Of a stretch of DNA of 64,000 nucleotides, positions 23,323-35,739 are shown piece after piece (position 1 is the first letter of the stretch; every line of letters begins with the position of its first letter). This DNA is from Neckera pumila (Eukaryota > Streptophyta > Bryopsida > Hypnales > Neckeraceae), in NCBI GenBank assembly GCA_963969595.1, contig OZ018415.1, forward strand, positions 930,001 through 994,000, given 5' to 3'. The notes under the pieces were generated by a model. It worked only from the letters and a program-made list of their open reading frames with translations, made no database searches and was not told where the DNA came from. A program made the translations under genes and the position numbers.

Positions 23323-24522
23323 GGTTAGCTGCACGAGAGATTTGATGCGCATCAATGGAGCTTCGATTCCTAGTTCTCAATCCCAACTGAATCTTTAAAA
23401 GTGTAAATTCATATTCTTACTCATAGTTCTTATTCATACTTCTTTGTCTTGGAAAAAGCAAGACAAACCAGTAAATTAATAGGCCGGGGGGTGTCGGTGT
23501 CTGTTTTTCCATGAACTACAAGAAATTTTAGGCGCATCCATCCGGCTCCTTCTAAACCCAACTAAATCCTTAAAAGTGTAAATTACTTCCTTCACTTACT
23601 CATGTGAAAAATGCCACCCAACTGCCTCTTTGGAAGACACTTGGTGTCAATGTTCGCCTGGCAGAACAAGAGGAAGCCCACCTACTCTACTTGACGTAAG
23701 CCACCACTGGGATTTGTCCGTTCAAAAGGCGGGCGAATTCTGTGCCGTAATGCCCGATTACGTGGACAAAATCGCGTAATTGGGGATTACGGATTTTTCA
23801 TCTAGATCACATATCTCATCCAAGAAAATTTGTTGCCCCAGCGGTCGTTTATGCCGGATAATGCCCTCGTCGTTGAAAATTTTGCCAATACAAGGGACCT
23901 CCTCGTTGGGCTCCGCCCTCCTCGTTGGTCCTTTTTTTGGCGAAATCCCCTCAGACTGGGGCATTACCCTATGTAAAGTGACTTTCCCATCAATATAATT
24001 TTATTTTATTTCCCGATTTGTCCTTGTCAACAAAGACGACGACAACGCTGTGGTACCAGCATTGACGAAACTGTGCAAGTTTCCAGTTCAACCTTTTGGG
24101 CTTGCAACTCGATGACACCAAACAAGCCGGCCGGCAGCAGATGATCTGTTTGGTAAAATGTTGAAGAGTGACATGCACGCACAGAGCCACATGCACTGTG
24201 TGCATTGACAGAGCATTCACACCTAGAATGAAATATGATGGCTTGAGAACTAAGAATGCAAACAATCATAAGATTTTTCTTATTTGAAAGTTTTTCTTGT
24301 CTTCTTATTTATACATGAATTGGTTCATAACTGGCGTGCACAAAAATTATAAGGAGCACTCTGTGACCAAGCTAGTTATATTGCCAAAGACTAGACAAAA
24401 GCAAGTTTTCAACATACTTGAATGTACTTCATTCATTTTGTATAACTCTATTACTAACTGAAAACGCTCATTATCCATCCACTGGATGCCACCTCTTGTA
24501 GGACTGTATTGACATTGATTAA
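23323..24522. other. Gene-free spacer
   Basis: The overlapping ORFs at 23758-23998 and 24027-24269 show no family features. A 9-bp inverted pair, GTAATGCCC near 23748 and GGGCATTAC near 23960, could mark a small decayed MITE, but this is too short to call. Confidence 0.4.
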
Positions 24523-24675
24523 GGACATGTTTACACCAAATTTTTTTGGGTTGGAGCCCAAAGAAATGGAGTGTTTTGATTGGGTCTTTACTTAGGGTCC
24601 ATAGCTATCTTCTAATCAAAACATTCCTTTTCTTTGGTATTCGACCCAAATTTTTTGGGTATAATTAAACAGGCC
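24523..24675. mobile_element. Fold-back MITE of about 153 bp
   Basis: Two arms of about 60 bp pair with each other. The left arm (24523-24580) contains CCAAATTTTTTTGGG and GTGTTTTGATT. The right arm (24612-24675) contains AATCAAAACATTCC and CCCAAATTTTTTGGG and ends AAACAGGCC. The GGCCTGTTTAA-type end resembles common plant MITEs, but the superfamily is not decidable here. Confidence 0.6.
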
Positions 24676-24759
24676 CTGAGTTGATGTAAACTTATGAATA
24701 TACCTATTGTCAGGCACAGATTAGCTATAAAAGTTATGTAACTTTATATTCAACAAAGC

Positions 24760-25139
<380 letters not shown>

Positions 25140-25337
25140 TTATGCTTTTTCAATGTTCGTTGAAGGCAAAGCTCATTTATTATTAATTACTCTTCAAAAA
25201 GCTCTCGGTCGTGACATGACAGAGAAGACAAAATTTCAATTCAAGACTTGGTGTGGCTTGGAGGTTTAACAAACAGCTTTAGAAGCCAGAGGCATCACGA
25301 AAATCTCTCCTACTCACAACTGAAGCGGCACCCTCTC

Positions 25338-25344
25338 TATATAT
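25338..25344 (+). promoter_or_regulatory. TATA box of the fasciclin gene
   Basis: The motif TATATAT in 'ccctctctatatatccata' lies about 190 bp before the ATG. It is followed at about 25364-25403 by three short tandem copies of 'gtgcaatt' in the presumed 5' leader. Confidence 0.5.
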
Positions 25345-25528
25345 CCATACTCGATTACAGGGATGTGCAATTGCGGAGTGTGCAATTACAGAGTGTGCAA
25401 TTAGGAAGGTCACTAGTATATCTATTGTTCGTAGAAAACTAGAACTTGCAGTCTAGAAGCTCCCATTCCTACATCACAATCCTTCAGAACATCGCCTCTC
25501 TTGTCTTGATACCGGCTCTAGATTTGCT

Positions 25529-27518
25529 ATGGCATCCGCTAAGGCTGTTCGTAGTTGTCTTCTCGCAGTATTGGTGCTGGTAGCCATTGCGCCTCCAGCT
25601 TTTGCCCAGGTAAAGAAGAAAACGGCCGGTCCGATGACACAAATTAATTTGGTAGTAGCTAGAAAATTTGGTAACGACTGTATAGTTTGTGTCCCTGGGA
25701 ATCCCGCTCTGCCTTCGCTATTCAATCTTGAGAGTACTTATACTTTTGGATTCAAGGATATGAGTTTATTCTTTCTGCAATTTGGAAATTAAATGACCTT
25801 CGTCTATGAATTGGAACTAACACTTACTATGTTTAGCCGCGGGATAGAAATTTCTGCATTCAGGAGATGATGATGTACAGTACAATCATTTAACATGATG
25901 GCACAATATGTGGAACTTAGATGACACCGTGCATTGTCCCGGTTTAAATGAATCTGGTGTTCTTACTTAGTTTTTGCAATTACAACAAAGCTGCGAGAGC
26001 AGCCTATAGATCGACTCAATCAGATTGTGGCAAAATTGTAAATCCAGTATTCGGAATGCCGGGATAGTATATATTGAACGTCTTGACGGAGACCTCGGTA
26101 ATGACTGGAGTTGCACAGTTGTTTAATTTCCTTCAGAGAAATCGTGGATCATCAATTTGGATTGATTTAATTTGCTACTGAGCGTGAAGTTAAGATTGGC
26201 ACGATTGCGGGTGTTTGCAGTGTAACACCACGCTCCTGCAAGTCTTGGCTGCAAATCCCGCCGTGTCGGAGTTCGCACAGGTCATTCAACAAGCTGGCCT
26301 GAGCGACAAGATTAGCAAGACGGAGAACGTCACTGTCCTTGCTCCCAACAATGTGGCGTTACAGGGCTTGAACTCAACCCTCGCACTGAATAACTTGACC
26401 TTGGCCAGTGTCACCCAGGAGTAAGTGCGAGCGTCGTCGCCCCTTCGGAGGGGATCAATTTTAATTTCTCCGGTGCAAGCAAGCTAATGTTATGTATAAT
26501 TTTGCTTCAATTGCATGGGATCGGAGTTGATGTTTGTTTCCATTGCCTCTTTTGTTAAATTTAGTGAAGTTCTTCTACAATCAAACTAGGATAAATTAAA
26601 TTGGCTGAGCACTTATTATGTATATATTTAGCATTGCAGAGATAACAACCGCGCCGCGAGTATTCTCTTGTACCACATCATCACTTCCCCTGTCACCGTT
26701 TTGCAGCTCATGGACGGGCAGAGCTGGCCGACCAGCCTTACTGGATACAACTTGACTGTCTCCAAGATGAATCCGACCATAACCACGGTAATGGAGATTT
26801 GAACTATTTTCTCATATTTTGAATTGAGAGCGATCATTCGATTTGAATTTTATTATTGTGCTAACATCGCAATAGATATTTCGAAATCATTTCGATGCCC
26901 TTCTTAATTTCACAGAAACTAAATTTTGAAAATAGAAATGCTTATCCAGAATAAACTTAGACTTTCTGCTTCAGCAGTTAGCTACGGTCCTTTCCAAATC
27001 TTTTTTATTAGCGGCAACTTACGGTTTAAAAAGTCGTCTCCGGAAATGAATTTAGCAGTTTCTTTCTAACAGTATCAAATTTCTAGATTTGTGTTTCTGA
27101 TGTTGTGTGTTGGAATTTTTTGCCTGCAGACGACGGTGACATTCGTCGGAAACGCCAGTAATGCCACCGTCGTGACGCCCGGCAACCTCGTGTGCAACTC
27201 TGTGGTGCACGTCATCAACCATGTGCTGCTCCCGAATGCAAATTTGTCAGCCATTCCGATTCACAACGAAGATACTCCTACTCCAGGTATGTTAATTGCA
27301 ACCCTAGAGCTTGGTTATGACCCTAGAGTACAGCGGAAATGAAACAATCACGAAATCTTATATTATTACGATCCCTTGCAAAAGCGGCGATTGATTGATT
27401 GCTTGTTGCTTGTTGCTTGTTGCAAGCAGGTGTTGGTGGCAGTGGTGCGTCTGGCTTAGCCATTGGAACGTGGACGTTCGTGCTCGCTGGAGCTCTTGCC
27501 ATCTCCATAATGATGTAA
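25529..27518 (+). CDS. Fasciclin-like arabinogalactan-type protein, about 224 aa, five exons
   Basis: The exons are 25529-25609, 26221-26420, 26640-26787, 27130-27286 and 27430-27518. Donors are CAG|GTAAAG, GA|GTAAGT, ACG|GTAATG and CAG|GTATGT, and phases are consistent. Residues 1-27 form a signal peptide ending PPAFAQ. One fasciclin (FAS1) domain follows, with H1-like NVTVLAPNNVAL, the central ILLYHII segment and H2-like VVHVINHVLLP. Several Asn-X-Ser/Thr sites (NTT, NVT, NST, NLT, NAT) suggest heavy N-glycosylation. The C-terminus GASGLAIGTWTFVLAGALAI is a GPI-anchor signal, so the product should sit on the plasma membrane or in the wall. FLAs act in cell adhesion and wall organisation. 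The Pro/Ala/Ser-rich AGP part is reduced to TPTP followed by a Gly-rich linker. Introns dividing the FAS1 domain differ from the mostly intronless angiosperm FLAs known to me. Confidence 0.88.
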
Positions 27519-29303
27519 ATCGCGTTTCTGTTCGGGGAGGAAGATATGAAAAGAGTCGTCACAGAGACGATCTGTTTTTTCAATTGTCATCGTTCAGTCC
27601 TGTGGCAATGACATTGTAGAAAATGAAGTGAAGAGACGGGAAGTTTCGTGTTCGAGTATTGTGCAAAGACTCTTTTCCGTTGCCTCTGATTTAGGATTGT
27701 TCATAATAAAATGCATAAATAAAAATTCCTTTTCGTTTTCTCGAGTGTGAAGGACTCGTAGTGTATTGGACGAGTCGGTACTGTTCTTTACTATGAACTG
27801 AGTCGGCCCTCTTTTAAAACGACGGGTTACGCTCTAGTGGATTTGAGACGAGGTAACCGCTTGAGTTCGTTGTCAAATAGGTCTTGAATTAATAAAGAAA
27901 TCACTGTAATAGAATGGAATTATATGCGAGTAATAAGTATAGTACTATTAACTGTAACTTTGAGGTCTAATCTCTTGATAATGTTCCTGGCATGCTTGTT
28001 TCCACTTTCCACAGTGGCGGGATTGTTTCATCTGGGATTCTGAATTTTTCTAAGGCAAGTTAAATTAAGCTTACATACAAACTGGTTTGCCACTCAGCCT
28101 CTCCGTCCATTGCTAAAAATTGAGTTATCCAAAACTTCAACCACTTTGACAAGCGTGCGCGACAGGGTGTAAGTTACACTAGCATGGCGTACCTCCTCGC
28201 GCTTTGAATGCGATCCTGACAGAGAGCGAGCTTTTATATACTCCGTCTTGGACCTGATGATAGACATGAAGCACCAAGTCTTCTGCACGGGAGATGCGAG
28301 CAAACTATGCTTAACCCTTCATCGCCTATGGGGACCAAAAGTGTCTTCACATTGTTTCAAGTCCAATTCAAACTTTTGCATCCGATGTCCAAATTCAATA
28401 AAATTTGCGCTCTCTCTTCTAGTTTATGTGGAAAAATTTTCAGATCAATCCAAGATATACCGATTTCTTAGAAGCCAATTGGAGTTCACCAAACTACATT
28501 TGAAGGTTGCAACTTTGGGGGCTTGTATCTCCTTTATCAAATGTTTGTTTTCAATAAAGTTTGTTGGATTGTGTTTTTCTTGAAGTCTAGTTATTGTGGT
28601 AAAATTTTCATGTCAATCCAAGTTGTTTTGAATATTTGGGAGAAATTCGAAGTTTAGAATCCCCACATTTTTGGATTAGAGTGAACTTTGAGGCTGATGA
28701 TTTCCTAAATGGTTTATGAAAAAGTGTCTATATTGAATTCATATCCAACCTCATAAAACAAGGACAATTTTTGACTAGTTAGTGAATTCTATCAATTTTG
28801 ATAGTTTTAGAATCCCAAGCACCATTGTCCTTTAGGTGTTTAACTGAATATGTAGAACTTACATTTTGTGTTGCATGGTTAGTTAAGTTCTTGTTGCTTG
28901 TCCCATGACTTTGGTATACATTCCTTGTTGACAATGACATAAATTTCAATAAAATTTTACATGATCATCATGTTGTCAACATAAATTTGTTACTGTAACA
29001 GATGATCGTAATATTATTAATATTAATATTAACATTGTAATTTTCAAATCCACTCAACATTTGAAAGATGGAGACAAGGCAAGTACTTCATCCAAGAAGG
29101 AGATAATAGACATGACCATCCACATAGGGGAAATTTCATGACTTTGAGCAGGCGGGACGAGTGTGCTTCCAGATTTCAAAGTCGCTTTAGCTTTTCAGAC
29201 CGGTTGTGCTTGTTGTGACTTGTGCCCCAGATCTTTGCGGTTCCAACGATTCCAACATTAGGTAGGGGCATTGCGCTTTGAGGGAGAGAGACGCATTCCA
29301 GCG
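27519..29303. other. Spacer between the fasciclin gene and TOM22
   Basis: The first 250 bases are probably 3' untranslated sequence (an 'aataaa' lies near 27704). 28311-28843 begins TTAACCCTTCATCG and ends CCTTTAGGTGTTTAA, a possible further TTAA-bounded element with weak inverted ends. The ORF 28248-28583 lies in it and shows no domain. Confidence 0.45.
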
Positions 29304-29627
29304 ATGGCGCCCCCAAGCGCTGCAGTTTCGAAGGGCGGTGCGGGCACAGGCGCAGGGAAGGGATGGGGTCGAGGCATGAGTTTCAACGTGTCGGGTTCCA
29401 GTATTACGGAGAAGGCGCGCAGAGCGGCGTCCTATACTTCCCGGTTTAGCCAAAAGCTGCTGTGGAGCACTGGGAAAGCGGCGTGGATCGCCGGCACGAC
29501 GTTCTTGATTTTGGTGGTGCCGTTGATCATTGAGATGGACCGGGAGCAGCAGATGGTAGATATGGAGAGCCAGCAAGCAGGGCTTCTGGGAGCTCCCCCT
29601 CTGCCTGGAGCGCCAGCCGTGAAGTGA
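29304..29627 (+). CDS. TOM22: Mitochondrial import receptor subunit TOM22/TOM9
   Basis: A single-exon gene encodes 107 aa, starting at ATG 29304 (GCGATGGCG); the frame is open upstream only through a TTG. The protein belongs to the TOM complex of the outer mitochondrial membrane. Plant TOM22, called TOM9, is a shortened form that lacks the acidic cytosolic receptor domain of fungi and animals. The N-terminal half is Gly- and Ser-rich and basic. Then comes the hallmark block KLLWSTGKAAWIAGTTFLIL, then VVPLIIEMDREQQM and a C-terminal LLGAPPLPGAP, which agree closely with plant TOM9. The membrane helix is about residues 63-79. Length matches the family (about 95-105 aa). A diverged tandem duplication starts just after the stop codon. 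Confidence 0.95.
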   Translation: MAPPSAAVSKGGAGTGAGKGWGRGMSFNVSGSSITEKARRAASYTSRFSQKLLWSTGKAAWIAGTTFLILVVPLIIEMDREQQMVDMESQQAGLLGAPPLPGAPAVK

Positions 29628-29636
29628 TGAGGCTTG

Positions 29637-30400
29637 GAGCTTCGGTTTTTAACGCATTGGAACGCATTTTTGCACGGTCGTGGAGCTTGAGCGCCTCTCG
29701 GATTTTCCGTCTTGACGAGGTCGTATTGGTCGCTGATATTAATGCGTGGGGATCAGAATTTGGTAGACAGCAAATGGTGATTATGCTTAGGGTTTCAGGG
29801 AATCTTTAGGGTTTGAGGCCGTGGTCATATGATGCAGTGGCTTTGACATGCTAGTGTTTGAGCTTGTACAGAATCCATGGCTGCTACTTTATTGAGGCAG
29901 TATTGAACTGATTTGTGCCGTTTCTCTTTTCATGGCGCTTTTCAAGAAATTGCGTTTTGTGCCGTCTAGTCGAGAGAGACTGTGGAGCTGAATTGTCGCA
30001 ACTCTTTCAGAGCAAACGTAAATATTGATGGGGCTGTGAGTTCGTTTTTAACGCATTTTTGCACATTCGTGGATCTTGATCGTCTCATCTTGACGAGGTA
30101 GTATGATTCAAAAATCGGTTGATGATATTGATGGACGGTGGTTAGAATCTGAGTGACAACTAATCGTGGTAATGTTTAGGGTTTCAGAGACGCTTTTAGG
30201 GTTTGGGGCTGTGACGTGCCATTTGGCATGCCAGTGTTTGCGCTTGTACTGAATCATGTCTGCTTCTTTATTTAGGCAGTATTGAGTTCATTTGTACCAT
30301 TTCCTTTTTAGTGGCTTTTTTTCAAGAAATTACGGATTGTGCTTCGAGAGATTATGGAGCTTATGGTTGCAACTCTTTTAGAACATAAATTAATGTTGAG
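29637..30400 (+). repeat. Diverged tandem duplication downstream of TOM22
   Basis: Copy 1 (about 29637-30030) and copy 2 (about 30040-30400) share, in order, 'tttttaacgcat', 'cttgacgaggt', 'tagggtttcag', 'gcatgccagtgtttg' (with changes), 'tttaggcagtattga' and 'tttcaagaaatt'. They include or follow the TOM22 3' end. The short ORF at 29624-29809 is not conserved in copy 2. Confidence 0.7.
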
Positions 30401-31380
30401 TGCTGGAATTTCTGCAGTCTCCTCTGCTTTTCACTGCTACTGTTTTCGTGTTCCCCAATTCCCATGAGTTGATTATTTACTGAATGCCCTTCATCTCGAA
30501 TAATCCTGCGAGATAGGTCTTTCGAGATGGAATTTCCGAAAGTCTCAGGGCCTGAGCTTCCTCGAAAAATTCTCTGTAAGTACTCATTGTTGACCTTACT
30601 TTTTTATGAGTTGATTTACATTTTTATATTTTTACCATGCACTTGTAAGCCCCTTGTTTGCTGACTCGTAACAGAGTTTACAACCTCTGTTCGCGTCTTT
30701 ATCGAAGTCCTGTGCTCCAGTGTTAGGGTAGCTTAGGATTTGTGAGCAATCTAGAAATGCTTACTGGGATTTGAGGTTTGCAATGTTAAAGCATACCCTT
30801 GGGTTTAAGGTAGAGGATACAGGGACACTGCTCTGGAAAGATCTTTTGCGTAAAAGAGCCAAAAGATCTGTTGATCTAATTTTTCTGGTCAATGTGAAAG
30901 AATTTCTTCTGCAATTTGAAGTGGGAGCTTGGAGAATCCTTTAAGTGGAAGTAGGTATTCTCATTTTCATTCAAAGATGAGTGCCATTGACATCTAGCCA
31001 AGTCTTGCTCTTTCCATTGCTAATAATTCTAGCCAAGCGAATGCATGCCGATAAGTTAGATGAGTTGCTTTCGGTAACAGGGGTTAGTGTAGGAGAGTAG
31101 GGAGACAGAATCAAGTCCCTTACAGCTTGCTGGGTTTGATCCTGAAGCGTTCTCTTGGGTTTACCTCCTCTAATAGCCGATCGGATCCCCATGCAGGTGC
31201 AGTTCAGATCAAGAGTTCAGAAGGAACATTCACTGACATCTTGTCGGTGTTGACAGGAACCACTTATTTCCGACTGCACAATATTCTCGAAAGCAAGACA
31301 TGTCTGACTGCAGCTCAAACGAATTCGTAGGTAGATCATTTGAAATTTGAGGTCGAGTCAGTGGTTCTATGGAAACATGG
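30401..31380. other. Gene-free spacer
   Basis: No recognisable gene. The ORFs at 30971-31330 on both strands have no family features. Confidence 0.45.
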
Positions 31381-31507
31381 TTAAACCCTGGAAGGATGCT
31401 GTAGGATTTCAGTAGAAATGAAATGAAAAATACACCTATTGGTCCAAAAATTGGAGTACCTTCTAGGGTTAAAATTGGAGTGATAGGTCTCGTCCTTCCA
31501 AGGTTAA
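31381..31507. mobile_element. Small TTAA-bounded inverted-repeat element (D)
   Basis: It begins TTAA-ACCCTGGAAGGAT and ends GTCCTTCCAAGG-TTAA, 127 bp. A similar right end, 'gataggtctcatccttctagggttaagg', lies at about 39080-39107 in the spacer between the CBS genes, suggesting another decayed copy. Confidence 0.5.
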
Positions 31508-31689
31508 CCTTGTAAAGATGACTCAAACCATAATGGTATGATTGATGAATGGAAAACTATGTATGGAAAACAATGGAAAATAATTGTTTTTCATCCAAAT
31601 TTTTTATTGACTCATTGGGAGGAGTGGTATGGAGGTGTTGGCACCAAAAACTTAGTGAATGATGATAGTAATATTTTAGGGATTTTGAT

Positions 31690-32162
31690 TTCAAAAAATA
31701 TGGATTACCATGTAGTGTATTTTGACAATTTAGATCCTTTCTCTAAACTTGAATTTAAGCCATGAAAATGATCTTTTTGTATTTTGAGGTTAACTATTGA
31801 ATTGAAGCTTATCAAGACTAGTTTCTATGCTAATTTGAAATTTCCAAAAATTCCTAAATTTGAATATTTTATTGATACTTGAAATTTGGACCTATTACTA
31901 TGGAGTTTTGATTTTCTAATTTTAGAATGATATGGTAAAAAAAATTGCACCATGCGATTTTATACTATAATGTACTACATAGAAATTTTGGATTATAAAA
32001 CATAATTATTTTGTATTTGATATGAATTTTTTTCACTTTTTAATCAAAAGATCATAGTAATTTCAAATTTTCACAAAAAAATTTGAAAATTTTAGGACTT
32101 GTAGAAAATATACAAATTTTGAAGTTTGAAAAAGTGGACAAAGGGTTGTCTTTTAGAATTAA
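31690..32162 (-). repeat. Decayed reverse family B copy (B4)
   Basis: 'gaattgaagcttatcaagac' and the following blocks correspond, inverted, to 11330-11450 of B3. It ends near TTTTAGAATTAA (32159-32162). Confidence 0.4.
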
Positions 32163-33083
32163 GGCGAAAGCATCATGTAGAATTATGGCCAAGTTAATTA
32201 TAGTTACATTGTTCTAATTCAACCAAAAATAAAAGAGTTTTGTACCAAAAAAATTCAAATTGTAACTATTATCTTAGGTATTTAAACACAATAATACATA
32301 TAGATTGAAAAATTATATTGTTCAATCATATGGGGTTAGAAATTTTGAAGTTGTTCAAAGTTTTCTAATCTTTTGTTTGCATTTCAAACTTAAAATACTA
32401 GTCATGTTAAAAATATGAAGTGAAAGGAAATGACATGCATAATTGTAATCAATATATTCCATTTCAAAATCTACTTTGGAAATTTTTTAAATAAAACTGC
32501 AATATGATCTTTTTATTTTAAGTTGAATAGTACTTGAGACTCTTTTCTAAGAACTCATAATACAAAAAACTCAAGTATTATAATGAATCCATTTGAATGG
32601 AAACTTGAGAAGAAAAATCTTGTATATTTTTTCCCCTAAATAGATTTTGATACTAAAACAAAACGGGATGATTATGTGCATAAGAAAATGAAAAAAACAA
32701 TCAATAAGTAGGATTTTATTTCACTTTATTACTTTTATAAAGTCAAATCTTTAATCACATTAAAAACTAGATAGAAACATACAAAATATGAATGTTGAAA
32801 GACAAAAACTTATGCAAAGTTCAAATAAATGAAAGAGGTCCAATCTTTAAAAAACCTGAGAAGTTACTTCAATCACTATTGAACCTTTAAAGGGACTTAA
32901 TACATTTGGCTCCTAAGTGTAAAAAGTGTAATTTTGGATGCAAAATTGCATTTGAATGAAGAAAGAAGTTTGAAATGGCTTGACTTTATGAATTTATAAA
33001 GTATAGGTTTTCATTCTATGCAAAATTTACAAATTTTTTTATAGAAGGCATTCAATTATTCATACAATATTGTACACTCAAGT
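32163..33083. other. Gene-free AT-rich spacer
   Basis: I see nothing identifiable apart from AT-rich, possibly decayed repeat sequence. Confidence 0.45.
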
Positions 33084-33591
33084 ATTCTTGATCACTTAAG
33101 GAATTACAATATCTGGAACTAACATTAGAAAAAATTTCAGCCCTCTAGAAGGCCGCTAAGGAATTGAATTACAGAACCCCTTTGGTGCAATTTCAGAATG
33201 AATAAAAAAATATATTTTTTTTTAAAAATATTTAAAAAAAATAAAAAATATTTTAAAAAAGATTAAAAAAATATAAATCTGATGTGGCACTATTAGTGCC
33301 ACATCAGCATCCAATTTTTAAATATTAAAAAGTAATTTTTATTTTGGTTTTTTTCAATAATTGCACCAGGCGGGTGCCAAACTCGCGGCCTTATAGAGGA
33401 CTGAAATTTTGCCTAATGTTAATTTATAGCAACTTCATTTTGATACCAAAATACTTGAAAATTCTAGAAAAGGTCCAAACACTATTGCTGCATATGAGAA
33501 AATTTTCCACCAAAGAAATTGTGTTCTTACATGCCTATAATTCTTGAAGTGATTGGAAATGGGTTGTCAATTGGGAATGGTTTGCCTCCTT
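33084..33591 (+). repeat. Dispersed repeat I, copy interrupted by a G element
   Basis: It matches 21599-21809 on both sides of the G element at 33123-33418: 'ttgatcacttaaggaattac' before it, and 'tagcaacttcattttgatac' and 'gagaaaattttccaccaaag' after it. Confidence 0.65.
33123..33418. mobile_element. Family G MITE, copy 3
   Basis: The left end is CATTAGAAAAAATTTCAGCC; the right end read inverted is CATTAGGCAAAATTTCAGTC. Inverted similarity extends about 33 bp, through CCTCTA-AAGGCCG. A central perfect palindrome, TGATGTGGCACTA (33280-33292) and TAGTGCCACATCA (33294-33306), has a 1-base spacer. The uninterrupted repeat I at 21599-21809 shows the site without it. Confidence 0.75.
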
Positions 33592-33599
33592 TAGGTTTT

Positions 33600-34409
33600 T
33601 ACCAAAACCGCTCCAAAATTGCCATTTTTTATATAAGTACCAAATTTTGAAAAAAGATCATTTTTTTAGAAAAATGTAACCATAGGATCTTGTAGTACAC
33701 TAGCTCAAAATGTTGTAGAAAATATTTCAGAAATTTCCACCATGTAGATTGCAAGATAATAGTGTTTGCACTGACAAAATCTTTTTTTTGTCCTTGCAAA
33801 AAATTCGAGCAACTGCACTTCATAAGGTCACATTTGTATTAAAAAATGTTTAAAATGGTGGTTACTCCTCGGATTCATTCTTCAAGGCAAGTTGGCTATA
33901 TCCTTGAAAAATTTCAGATCATTTGGAATTGTAAAACATATATAGGAATAAAATAGTAAGTAGATAGAAGTAAAGATGATTCATTATTATACTAAATTAT
34001 TAAGAATTTAGATATGGAATTGAAAAATGCCAATCCCAACAGTTGTAATGTTGTAATAAACAATCTACACCAAATTTTTTTATTTTTTTTCAAAAGTAAT
34101 GGAAATTGAGTTAAATAAAGGACTTCAAGTTATTTTAGAGTAGATTTTCCATAACTACCTTCTTACATTTCTATAAGAATCCTCATAACTTTTGACTCAT
34201 TAGTCTAAATGGAAAATGACAATGATATATCATGCAATAACTTTTGAACCATATAATCAAAACTTATGAAAATTGTTGGGCCTTAAAGCTACTCCTTGGG
34301 CACATCTTGTGTAAAAATTTCAAAGAAAAAAAATAAAAATTCCATTTGTAGTGAGCTGCCTAAAATCACTATGTTTTCAAAAAATGGAGTTTGTTCCTTT
34401 AGGGGTTAA
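33600..34409 (+). mobile_element. Family F element (F2)
   Basis: It matches F1 (3759-4949) throughout but lacks F1's G insertion. The right end is GTTCCTTTAGGGG-TTAA (34406-34409). An internal TTAA at 34111-34114 is the intact target seen filled in F4. Confidence 0.65.
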
Positions 34410-35739
34410 ACAAAGGATCACTACATTTTTTACACAATTTTTACTTCAAACCAACAATTCCATTGATATTTTTATTAAGTATGAGAAAAAAATTGACAAA
34501 AAAAGATTACTTATTAAGCATCGAAGTAGAAAAGCCTCCCACAATGCTCCAATTTGGCCCAAAGGTGCCCTTCAAAAATGTTGTTGGGGGCATTTGAACT
34601 GTAGCACAAATAGGTTATCAATTTGATAATACTCCAAATACTAGTGAATGCAATAGGTAGGACATTAAAGTGGTTGAATAAAGTGAGTCTTGCAGGGTGA
34701 ATTTACCTATGGAGAAAACATAGAAATTTTTTTAGTTGCCACATTTGATAAAAATTTTGAAATTTTGAATTCACATTTACATATGCAATTAAGTAGAGGC
34801 CCCAAATGAGCTACAGTAGGAGAGGTGAAGAACGTAAAATTAACATGGCACAAACATAACATTATTAACTAGTTGTGGAGAGTTTCCTTTTGCTCTCAGT
34901 AAAAACAGAAGCCCTCCAACATGAAGAAATTGCACGCATGCACTGTAGCTTGGACTTATGAATATTCTAGAGTCGTCAAGTAGCACCTCCATTGTGTTTG
35001 CTCTTCTTCAGCCAATCTTATACTACTGAGTCACTATCTAAATAGCCAATATTGTAGCGTTCTTCAATTTCAATTTATAACTAAAGGTTTGACTAGGCAT
35101 CCATGGGGACGATTATTCCTCCTGTTAGCATAACAATCAGTGGCAATGGAGCACTGCACCTTCCCCCAACGAAATGGTGTGGAATATTCCATACCATCAA
35201 TAGTTACAGGGACACGTGGCTGTTCATTGCAACTTGGGTGGGTGGGTTTCATTTTTTATTTCGTTCTTTCTGACACATTCTCTGCAGATTGCTTGGATGA
35301 GAGCAAAGGCAGCCTCCAGGAAGGCTATTGAATGTTACGAGGGGGAATGAATCCTGAACTGAAATTCAGAACTTTTTTTTACAAAAATTACCCTGCCGAA
35401 CACAGAATTCACCCTGCATGACCCACTTCGTAACGAAACTACAAATCACCGATTGGCTGGAGCGTCTTGCTTCAATTGTCACGACTGTACCGTCGATTAC
35501 CGTCATCCTCTGTGTCAGTGTCGTCTGATACCGTCGTCCTCTACAACAATTCCGTCAATCACCGTCTTTGTGTTCGACAGTTCCTTCGAGAACCGTCGTC
35601 GTCGTCGTCTCCCCGGACCAGCTTACTTACGCTTCGCCGCAGCTCCCTTCTCGCAGTGGTTTCTTGAGCTTCTTTCCTGAACTGCCGGCCGGCTGTTAGA
35701 ATTGAAAGCTTCAGTTCAATCGTCGGTGGATTCCGAGCA
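34410..35739 (+). other. Spacer and promoter region of the first CBS gene
   Basis: The AT-rich part to about 35380 holds nothing clear. 35450-35739 is richer in GC, with many CCGTC/CGTCGTC repeats (a run at about 35588-35608), and probably includes the 5' leader. Confidence 0.4.
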
